The notes under the pieces were generated by a model. The model was given only the letters and a program-made list of their open reading frames with translations. It searched no databases and had not been told where the DNA came from. A program made the position numbers and the translations under genes. A stretch of 11,172 nt of DNA from an uncultured Moraxella sp. (GTDB lineage: Bacteria > Pseudomonadota > Gammaproteobacteria > Pseudomonadales > Moraxellaceae): the NCBI GenBank assembly GCA_916720335.1, contig CAKAQU010000052.1:1-11172 (forward strand), in the 5' to 3' direction. Positions 1-6,404 of the stretch are shown here, piece by piece. Position 1 is the first letter of the stretch. Each line of letters starts with the position of its first letter.

Positions 1-883
1 TTAATACGGCTAAAATTTTTTGCCCTAATTCAATTTGCGCTAATTTTAGTTTGTCAAAACCAAAATTTTCACACTCTTTTAATGTGTCTCTTAGCTGACG
101 TAATCCATCAGTTGGCATGGTAGCATAATAGGCATGACCGCCATTTTCATAGGCAGTCATGATATTTAACCATGCTTTCAAATCCAAAGCAAAACTGTTA
201 GGAGTGCTTTGTAAAACCAGTTCTTTGGCATGATTAGATAGCATAACAAGCCCAGCGCATGGCGTACTAGACAGTCCCTTTTGGGGAGCGGACAACAAAA
301 CATCAATTCCAAGCGCCTTCATATCAAGCCAAATACAACCAGATGCGATGCAGTCAATAATCAAGATTCCGCCAACTTCATGTACAGCATCCGCCAAAGC
401 TTTGATATAGTCATCTGTTAGCATCATACCAGATGCAGTTTCTACATGGGGAGCAAAGACCACCTTAGGGCGATGGGTTTTAATAAATTCTGTCACTTGA
501 GAGACATCAGCTGGCTCAAAAAAGGCTTTATTATCAATCAGTTCATAATTTGCTTTAAAAACTTGACTGCTTTTGGCAATATTGGCTGCATCTAAAATTT
601 GTGTCCAGCGGTAACTAAACCAGCCATTTCGGATAATCACCACATCACTATCTTTGGCAAAACATCGTGCCACTGCCTCCATACCAAAGGTTCCAGAACC
701 CGGTACAATAGCGACAGCGTCGGCTTTATATAGATTTTTTAACAAAGAAGATAGGTCAGTCATTACCGTTTGGAAGGTTTTGGACATATGGTTTAAAGCA
801 CGGTCGGTATAAACCACAGAATATTCTAGTAAGCCGTCAGGGTCAATATTTGCGTGAGGTAGGGTGGTGTCTAATCTAGCCAT
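1..883 (-). CDS. Class V PLP-dependent aminotransferase (alanine-glyoxylate / serine-pyruvate type), C-terminus off the window
   Basis: The reading frame starts at ATG 883-881 and stays open to base 1, giving 294 residues with the C-terminal part missing. A fold-type I, class V aminotransferase is indicated by the PGSGT phosphate-binding motif (61-65), the HVETASG stretch (146-152), the IIDCIASG motif with PLP-ring Asp177, and the SAPQKGL motif whose Lys202 should form the Schiff base with pyridoxal phosphate. The layout resembles alanine-glyoxylate, serine-pyruvate and serine-glyoxylate aminotransferases, which move an amino group between a small amino acid and a 2-oxo acid in the cytoplasm. 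The exact substrate cannot be told from sequence alone. The start is supported by an AGGAG ribosome site (about 892-896). The gene lies 84 bp downstream of hemA on the same strand with no terminator between, so it may be co-transcribed. The family is secure; the physiological role is not. Confidence 0.85.
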   Translation of the reverse strand, partial: MARLDTTLPHANIDPDGLLEYSVVYTDRALNHMSKTFQTVMTDLSSLLKNLYKADAVAIVPGSGTFGMEAVARCFAKDSDVVIIRNGWFSYRWTQILDAANIAKSSQVFKANYELIDNKAFFEPADVSQVTEFIKTHRPKVVFAPHVETASGMMLTDDYIKALADAVHEVGGILIIDCIASGCIWLDMKALGIDVLLSAPQKGLSSTPCAGLVMLSNHAKELVLQSTPNSFALDLKAWLNIMTAYENGGHAYYATMPTDGLRQLRDTLKECENFGFDKLKLAQIELGQKILAVL

Positions 884-912
884 TTACAGCTCCTTGTAAA
901 AATGTAAACTTT

Positions 913-941
913 ACTTTACCCAAAAGCCATCTAAAAAGCAA
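913..941 (-). promoter_or_regulatory. Weak candidate promoter for the aminotransferase gene
   Basis: Read on the minus strand, TTGCTT (941-936) and TAAAGT (918-913) are separated by 17 bp, a sigma70-like arrangement with 3/6 and 4/6 matches. It sits about 30 bp upstream of the aminotransferase ATG. A small palindrome, GTAAACTTTAC (904-914), overlaps the edge of the -10. In AT-rich DNA such matches arise by chance, and read-through from hemA is an equally good explanation. Confidence 0.25.
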
Positions 942-967
942 ATAAATTTCTTAAAACAACCGCAAAA

Positions 968-2317
968 TTATCCAGAATAAGGTTTGTTACGATAAGTTTT
1001 TAGGGTATTAACTGCGCTTTCTAGCGTTGCCCCATCAGAAACTTTAGCAATCTCAGTGATGAGCTTTGATGGTGAATGTGTCAGTGTTTGGGTTAGTGTA
1101 TGGGCAAATTCTTCCAAAACTGTTTTGGCATCATGACCTTTATCAAGCTTATTTTTAGCAAGTGCCAGTAGTCTTTCTTTGTGATTTTGGGTTATGGCTC
1201 GATAATCAGCAATCATGTGTTTGGCAACTAAAAGCTGCATCTGACTTTCAATATGACTGGTAAATTGACTGGCGAGCAGTTCAGCTTCAACCGCCGCTTG
1301 TTTGCGTTCTTCTAAATTTCCTTGAATGACGTGCTGCAAATCATCAACAGAGTACAAATAAACGTTGTCTAGATGCGCCACACTTGATTCAATATCGCGT
1401 GGAACTGCCAAATCTACCAATAATAAAGGATGTTGACGACGCATTTTTTGCGCATTTTTAACCATCTCTTTGGTAATTAAAAGATTCATGCTACCACTGC
1501 AGCTGCTTACCACATCCGCCATTGGCAAAACATCAGCTAGCTTATCCAAACTCATGCATTCAATGACAACGTTACGAACACTATTTTTTGCCATCTCCAA
1601 AAGCTCATCTTTGAGCGTCTGGGCGCGCTCACTGCTACGATTGGCAATGATAATCCGACTCATACCAAGGCTGGCAACATTATGCGCAACCAAGCGGTTC
1701 ATCTCGCCTGCTGCTACAATCAATAAAGTGGTTTTTTCGGGTTTATCAAAAATTTGGGTAACTAATTTGGCAGTGGCAAAGCCTAGCGTTACCGCTTGTT
1801 GACCGACTTTGGTATCTCGGCGAATGGTGCGAGCGGATGCAAAAATTTGTTGAGTAAGCCAATCAAAATGTCCACCAATGCCATTAGCCTCTTTGGATAA
1901 CGATACTGCTTGGCGAATTTGCCCCAAAATTTGTGGCTCGCCTAAAATCATAGAATCTAAACCAGATGCTACCCGCAGCCAGTGGTTGATGGCGCGCTGT
2001 TTTTCGTAGACGTATAAAAAAGATGAAATTTCATCTAAAGGTATTTTTTTAAAATCAGCTAACCATTGTTTGATTTTTAATGTGGATGTCGCAAATTCAT
2101 CTGATTCATCCAATTCTTCGGTAGTATCATCAAAACCAACATACACTTCACTACGATTGCATGTTGAAACGATAATGCTGCCATGAAATTTACCAAACGT
2201 TGCCACAGTTTTTTTAAGCTCATCAATGGCATCTTTTATCTCGCCGCCAAAAGATAATCGCTCACGCAGAGCGACAGGGGCGGTTTTATGGTTTAATCCA
2301 ATGACAGCTAATTTCAT
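968..2317 (-). CDS. hemA: Glutamyl-tRNA reductase
   Basis: HemA reduces glutamyl-tRNA(Glu) with NADPH to glutamate-1-semialdehyde, the first committed step of C5-pathway tetrapyrrole and heme synthesis in the cytoplasm. The 449-residue product begins with the family's GLNHKTAP motif. It has the catalytic cysteine in STCNR (Cys53), the GLDSMILGEPQILGQ signature (119-133), an NADPH-binding Rossmann domain (about 195-310, ending in LLVDLAVPRDIE and YLYSVDDL) and a helical C-terminal dimerisation domain. I chose ATG 2317-2315; an in-frame TTG two codons upstream at 2323 is possible but unnecessary, since HemA proteins normally begin MKLxxxGLNHKTAP. Neither start has a good Shine-Dalgarno. Oddities are an acidic insertion after the active-site loop (about 64-80) and Ala in place of the usual Gly in the nucleotide-binding VGAGE motif (VAAGEM here, 201-206). 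It is divergent from the TPR-lolB-ispE genes, as in Pseudomonas. Confidence 0.97.
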   Translation of the reverse strand: MKLAVIGLNHKTAPVALRERLSFGGEIKDAIDELKKTVATFGKFHGSIIVSTCNRSEVYVGFDDTTEELDESDEFATSTLKIKQWLADFKKIPLDEISSFLYVYEKQRAINHWLRVASGLDSMILGEPQILGQIRQAVSLSKEANGIGGHFDWLTQQIFASARTIRRDTKVGQQAVTLGFATAKLVTQIFDKPEKTTLLIVAAGEMNRLVAHNVASLGMSRIIIANRSSERAQTLKDELLEMAKNSVRNVVIECMSLDKLADVLPMADVVSSCSGSMNLLITKEMVKNAQKMRRQHPLLLVDLAVPRDIESSVAHLDNVYLYSVDDLQHVIQGNLEERKQAAVEAELLASQFTSHIESQMQLLVAKHMIADYRAITQNHKERLLALAKNKLDKGHDAKTVLEEFAHTLTQTLTHSPSKLITEIAKVSDGATLESAVNTLKTYRNKPYSG

Positions 2318-2357
2318 AGGCAATAAGAATCACTAAAATTTAGATAAAAACCACTTT

Positions 2358-2387
2358 ATTATATCAAGTTTTTTTTGTCACGGTAAA
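2358..2387 (-). promoter_or_regulatory. Predicted sigma70 promoter for hemA
   Basis: On the minus strand TTTACC (2387-2382, 4/6 to the -35 consensus) and a perfect TATAAT (2363-2358) are separated by 18 bp. The expected start would leave a short leader of about 35 nt before the hemA ATG at 2317. An A-rich tract lies between the two boxes. It is a computed-by-eye prediction, but the perfect -10 in the correct place makes it the best hemA promoter in the gap. Confidence 0.55.
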
Positions 2388-2471
2388 ACTGTTTTAATTG
2401 TTCATTTAGTAATTTAATGATTATATTTTAATCAAATATAATGAATTTATAAAATAGACAATTTCAATAGC

Positions 2472-2501
2472 TTGTAATTGGTGGAATATTACCATTATAA
2501 T
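2472..2501 (+). promoter_or_regulatory. Predicted sigma70 promoter for the TPR-lolB-ispE genes
   Basis: TTGTAA (2472-2477, 4/6) and a perfect TATAAT (2496-2501) are separated by 18 bp, which predicts transcription starting near 2508 and a leader of about 58 nt before the GTG at 2567. The -10 lies inside an inverted repeat (2484-2505), so a regulator could occupy the promoter. A second TATAAT at 2437-2442 lacks a convincing -35. Confidence 0.5.
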
Positions 2502-2505
2502 ATTC
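2484..2505. repeat. Perfect 8-bp inverted repeat over the rightward -10 box (possible operator)
   Basis: GAATATTA (2484-2491) and TAATATTC (2498-2505) are exact inverted copies separated by 6 bp. The whole 22-bp dyad spans the -10 element at 2496-2501. This geometry fits a dimeric repressor site, but the DNA is very AT-rich and I do not recognise it as the site of a named regulator. Confidence 0.4.
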
Positions 2506-2566
2506 AAAACAATCTTAGGGCAATTATTGGGTTGGTTATATCATTTTATCAATATTTGGGTGAGTC

Positions 2567-4726
2567 GTGAGTATTTGGCAAAATCTCTGGCAAAAAATAC
2601 ACAAGGTTTCGCCCAAAATGGGTGATAATAAGCCTATTTTTATAAAAAATAGACGTTTTTATAAAAAAATTTTACCGCTATGTATAAGTGCTGTCATTGG
2701 TGTTTTTGCGGTCAATGTATCTGCTCAAGCCGGGGTTTTTGACACGCTTTTAGACATTATATTGCCTTTTTATGATAAAAATAAAAAAAATCCACCCACT
2801 GCTAAACCTACTGATGATGCAATTGCCATTCAAGATGAGGAACAAAATTTTCAAGAATCAACAACTCAAAATACAAATACAGATAACTTGATTGTTGATA
2901 AAACAAATTTGGATAATAAAACCTCCCACGCAATCAATGATGAGGCTGATAACTTATCAAATAGCAACAAAAATGACATTAAAAACAAGGACGATTCATC
3001 ACTTGCCGCAGCTCCAAAAGCTGCTATTTCAAAAAATATATGGCTATCAAGCCCGCCTTCATCTATGGAAGAGCTGGATGCTAGCTTGCCTGATTTTTTA
3101 TTGGATGATACTTTAATTGCAGGCGATACCACTCCAATGCTGGGTGAACCAGATTTGTATGCATTATTATCTGCCGAATTTGCTGCTGATAGGGGAGATG
3201 TTGAGGATGCTTTAACAATTTATAAGGCAGAAAGTTTTAAAGACAATGCCACAGCGGTATTTGAAAGAGCGTTGGCTTTATCCATTGAATATGAAGAGCC
3301 CCAAAAATCATTAGCATTTGCCACTGCTTGGCAAATGAATAATCCCGAACACATTCCAGCATGGTTTTATGTGGCGCATTTGGCACTAAAAGCCAAAGAC
3401 TACAATCAAGCTGTGCAAACATTGGGCATGATTTTAGATTATGACAAACGCGCTGATTTAACTCAGATTTTAACTGGGATTGTGCCTGATGATTTAGAAG
3501 ACCAGCGTTTACTTTTTTTGGCATTGCAAACGGTGGAAGAGGATAACCCATCAATTTCGGTATTAAAAGCTGGTCTATTGATGCAAATGGGCGACTATCA
3601 GCCTGCTATTTTATACGTTAATCAGGCATTAAAAGCCGACCCAAAAAATTTAGCATACATCATGCTAAAAATTGACTTATTGCGTCTTTCTGGAAAGGAT
3701 GATGAGCTTTGGCAATTTGTTGCTCAAAAACAACAAGAAATCCCCAATGAAAAAGAGCTGTATTTATATCAAATTCGTCACAAGATAGAAAACGGCGATT
3801 TAATCGACGCTTATCAACTTCTTTTGACTGCCTATACAAAAACACAAGATGCCGATGTGGCGCTTTTAACTGCGCTTGTGGCTTTGGATATTGGTGAATA
3901 TAGACAAGCCATAGACGTGCTAAAACCACTGATTCAAAACCCAGAATTTACCAGTCGCGCTCATTATTATTTGGGAATTGGTTATGAAAGAAGTGGCGAT
4001 TTTGCGCAATCTCGTCATCATTATGAACGTGTGACTGACCATGAACACGCTTTGGATGCGCGCACTAAAGTAGTTGGTTTTTATTTAATGGATGGACAAA
4101 CCGATAAAGCTTTGGCAACGCTGGTAAGACTGCGTGATGAGCATGAAATGTACACAGCAGATAGTTATATTTTGCAAGCGGAAATTTTATTGCGTCAAGG
4201 CGATAAAAAATCAGCCGAGGATTTACTGCGTACTGCCAATCAAGAAAATCCCGATGATGACCGTTTGCTGTTTGCCAGTTTTAAAATCTTAGAAAATGAA
4301 CTTAGTAACGAAGATAAACGTCTAGCTCTAGATAGATTATTGCTACTTGACCCTTATAATAATGAATATCTTTTAGCGGATGCCAAACTGCGTCTGATGA
4401 TAAATCCTCAGGACCAAAACGCCCTAAAAGTTACCAAACAAATTAGCCAATTAGATAGTAGCGACCCTCTTTATGATAGCCAATTGCAGTTAGAAGCACT
4501 AAAAGTGCTGTCCAATCAAGCTTTATCACAAGGTCAATTTGGTAAAGTGATTGAATATTTAGAAGTACCTTATGAAGTTGCTCCAGATTTAGATGTTGGA
4601 ATTTTATTATTGCGTGGCTATCAAGGTTTGGGCAAATATGATAAAGTTAATAGTTTGCTTGCTGATTTAAAACAGCGATTTGCTTTTGGACAAAATAAAA
4701 CAGGGCAAGAACTGCAAGAATATTAG
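2567..4726 (+). CDS. Exported tetratricopeptide-repeat protein, hemA-lolB neighbour
   Basis: This 719-residue protein has a basic N-terminus (RRFYKK, 29-34), a hydrophobic segment (about 35-51) and a likely cleavage region near NVSAQA (50-55), so it is probably exported to the periplasm or anchored in the inner membrane. Residues about 72-160 form a low-complexity linker rich in Asn, Asp, Lys and Thr. The rest is helical, with TPR-like repeats recognisable near 333-360, 466-490, 533-562 and 676-703. The GTG start is preceded by GGTGA (2559-2563), a match to the anti-Shine-Dalgarno complement; ATG at 2618 is an alternative that would shorten the n-region by 17 residues. TPR arrays bind other proteins; no catalytic motif is visible. 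A TPR protein occupies the same place between hemA and lolB in Pseudomonas, suggesting an envelope role tied to lolB, which is inference. The function is unknown. Confidence 0.88.
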   Translation: MSIWQNLWQKIHKVSPKMGDNKPIFIKNRRFYKKILPLCISAVIGVFAVNVSAQAGVFDTLLDIILPFYDKNKKNPPTAKPTDDAIAIQDEEQNFQESTTQNTNTDNLIVDKTNLDNKTSHAINDEADNLSNSNKNDIKNKDDSSLAAAPKAAISKNIWLSSPPSSMEELDASLPDFLLDDTLIAGDTTPMLGEPDLYALLSAEFAADRGDVEDALTIYKAESFKDNATAVFERALALSIEYEEPQKSLAFATAWQMNNPEHIPAWFYVAHLALKAKDYNQAVQTLGMILDYDKRADLTQILTGIVPDDLEDQRLLFLALQTVEEDNPSISVLKAGLLMQMGDYQPAILYVNQALKADPKNLAYIMLKIDLLRLSGKDDELWQFVAQKQQEIPNEKELYLYQIRHKIENGDLIDAYQLLLTAYTKTQDADVALLTALVALDIGEYRQAIDVLKPLIQNPEFTSRAHYYLGIGYERSGDFAQSRHHYERVTDHEHALDARTKVVGFYLMDGQTDKALATLVRLRDEHEMYTADSYILQAEILLRQGDKKSAEDLLRTANQENPDDDRLLFASFKILENELSNEDKRLALDRLLLLDPYNNEYLLADAKLRLMINPQDQNALKVTKQISQLDSSDPLYDSQLQLEALKVLSNQALSQGQFGKVIEYLEVPYEVAPDLDVGILLLRGYQGLGKYDKVNSLLADLKQRFAFGQNKTGQELQEY

Positions 4727-4774
4727 TGGCAACCACCTTATCATAAACCATCCATTTAGTTTTATCATCAAAAT

Positions 4775-5392
4775 ATGACCATCATTACTCAATTTTTTTC
4801 ATCATTTATCAAATCCATCAAATTATTCACCAAAGTTTTTTTATTAACTTGGATGGTTTTTTTGACGGCGTGTCAAACCATCAAACCCAAGCCTGTGGTT
4901 ACAGATGAACATTTAGCGTTTAGTATTACAGGTAAAATTGGTATTACCACCCAAACCCAGCATGGCAAAGAGGCAAGCAGCGCATTTTATACATGGAGCC
5001 AAGAAGATGACCGTTTTGGAATTAATTTAACGGGAGCTTTAGGTATTGGAGCGGCAGATTTAAGTTTTAATGGCAAAACCGCCAAACTCATTAGTGAGCG
5101 CACAGGTGAGATTTCGGCAACTAGCCCAGAAGAACTTTTACAAAAAGCCACGGGTTTGAATGCTCCCATTAGTTATTTTCGTTTTTGGATTATTGGTAAA
5201 CCTGCCCCAAATGATACCAATAAACAAATGGAAAACGGTCGCTTAATCAGTAGTGAAAATGGCGATTGGACAGCAAAATTTTATTATCAAAATTCTGTTT
5301 ATCCAAATCGTCTAATTATTACACACGCCGATGGTCACAGATTGGTGATGACAATCAATCATTTAAATCATAATTCAAATAGCCAACAGTAA
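4775..5392 (+). CDS. lolB: Outer-membrane lipoprotein insertion receptor LolB
   Basis: LolB accepts lipoproteins from the periplasmic carrier LolA and inserts them into the inner leaflet of the outer membrane; it is itself a lipoprotein. The 205-residue product has a signal peptide ending in a lipobox, LTAC, so Cys33 should be lipidated after signal peptidase II cleavage. No Asp follows the Cys (the next residue is Gln), consistent with outer-membrane sorting. The mature part shows the LolB beta-barrel pattern: FSITGKIGI (49-57), the FYTW strand, GINLTGALGIGAADL, the SPEELLQKATGL helix and PISYFRFWIIG. The length is normal for the family. It lies 48 bp after the TPR gene and 37 bp before ispE. 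The upstream sequence has no clear Shine-Dalgarno, but no other start would preserve the signal peptide. Confidence 0.93.
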   Translation: MTIITQFFSSFIKSIKLFTKVFLLTWMVFLTACQTIKPKPVVTDEHLAFSITGKIGITTQTQHGKEASSAFYTWSQEDDRFGINLTGALGIGAADLSFNGKTAKLISERTGEISATSPEELLQKATGLNAPISYFRFWIIGKPAPNDTNKQMENGRLISSENGDWTAKFYYQNSVYPNRLIITHADGHRLVMTINHLNHNSNSQQ

Positions 5393-5429
5393 ACTTTACC
5401 AATCAATCCCAAGAATCCAAGGAAAGCTC

Positions 5430-6293
5430 ATGGCAGAATTAACATTTTTTTCACCCGCCAAAATCAATTTATTTTTACATATTACTGGCAGGCGCGATGA
5501 TGGCTATCATAATTTACAAAGTGTTTTTCGAGCATTGGATTTTGGCGATACGCTTACATTTCGCCCCAAAACGGGCGGGGATTTAATAACGCTTTTGGGT
5601 GATAATTTGCCTTGTGAGCAGCAAGACAATTTAATTGTTAAAGCCGCTCAGCTGCTCGCTAAAAAATTTCCTGCCTACGCTTCTTCTGTGAGTGTGGTTT
5701 TGGATAAGGTCATTCCTGTTGGCGGTGGGCTTGGCGGTGGCTCAAGTAACTGTGCAATGACGCTGATTGCCTTAAATCAGTTGTGGGGACTGCATTTAAC
5801 TCCAAAAGAGTTGATGAAAATTGGAACAACTTTGGGAGCGGATGTGCCCTTTTTTATTTTTGCGCATGCTTATCAAACTGATGCAATCGCCTTAGGGATT
5901 GGTGATGAACTTACTGCCATTAATTTACCATCTCGAGAGTATTTATTGTTATTTCCTGATGAATCCATCAATACAGCAGAATTATTTTCAAATAAAGATT
6001 TAATCAAAAATACCGCAATTATCAGCGATTTAACCGCCAAAATTCCCAATTTTTTAGACCTACAAAATCCGCCTTTTTTCAATGCATTTGAAACAATTGT
6101 CTGCGAAAAATACCAAAAGGTCAATCAGGCGTTGTCGTATTTACGTACTTTTGAAAGCGCTACCCAGACAACCGCTCGCATGAGCGGCACTGGTAGCACT
6201 GTGTATTTGCCACTGATTGGTTTGGGAAAAAATCAAGTTGAGTTTATCGATTATCCATGCCCTGCGGTATTGGTAAATAGTTTATATGGATAA
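5430..6293 (+). CDS. ispE: 4-diphosphocytidyl-2-C-methyl-D-erythritol kinase
   Basis: IspE is the GHMP-family kinase that phosphorylates CDP-methylerythritol with ATP in the MEP (non-mevalonate) pathway to isoprenoid precursors. The 287-residue protein has the N-terminal SPAKINLFLHITGRRDDGYH motif (8-27) with Lys11, the glycine-rich ATP loop PVGGGLGGGSS (96-106), LGADVPFF with the catalytic-type Asp138, and the C-terminal GHMP motif RMSGTGSTVY. Length is normal. The start is supported by AAGGAAA at about 5419-5425. Two places differ from the common sequence: SSNCAM follows the glycine loop where SSNAAT or SSDAAT is typical, and the region after Asp138 reads AHAYQTDAIALGIGDEL rather than the usual form ending GxGE. 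The key residues are intact, so the enzyme is probably active. In many gammaproteobacteria prs follows; here a convergent transporter gene does. Confidence 0.96.
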   Translation: MAELTFFSPAKINLFLHITGRRDDGYHNLQSVFRALDFGDTLTFRPKTGGDLITLLGDNLPCEQQDNLIVKAAQLLAKKFPAYASSVSVVLDKVIPVGGGLGGGSSNCAMTLIALNQLWGLHLTPKELMKIGTTLGADVPFFIFAHAYQTDAIALGIGDELTAINLPSREYLLLFPDESINTAELFSNKDLIKNTAIISDLTAKIPNFLDLQNPPFFNAFETIVCEKYQKVNQALSYLRTFESATQTTARMSGTGSTVYLPLIGLGKNQVEFIDYPCPAVLVNSLYG

Positions 6294-6340
6294 ACCCAGA
6301 CTAAATGATTGGTAGCAAATCTGTTTTACTAGGTTTACTG

Positions 6341-6404
6341 GCAAATGGACGAATTAACGATGGCATTTGCACATTAATTTAGAAAATTAAGTGATTATTC
6401 GTCC
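6341..6404. repeat. Nested inverted repeats in the ispE/niaP convergent gap
   Basis: Two exact inverted repeats share this region: GCAAATG (6341-6347) with CATTTGC (6364-6370), and GGACGAAT (6347-6354) with ATTCGTCC (6397-6404, inside the end of niaP). They overlap and cannot both form fully. Neither is followed by a U-run in either direction, so this is not a classical intrinsic terminator, although it is the only strong pairing potential between the convergent genes (6294-6386). Confidence 0.35.

Noticed and set aside
1470..1802. 110-codon open frame on the plus strand
   Set aside because: It is antisense to the HemA Rossmann domain, which is clearly coding; there is no independent support.
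2318..2323. Upstream TTG start for hemA
   Set aside because: It would add only two residues before the family-typical MKLAVIGLNHKTAP start and has no better ribosome site.
3237..3929. Two minus-strand open frames of about 90-105 codons
   Set aside because: They are opposite the TPR coding region, whose protein repeats are evident, and they have no start context or family match.
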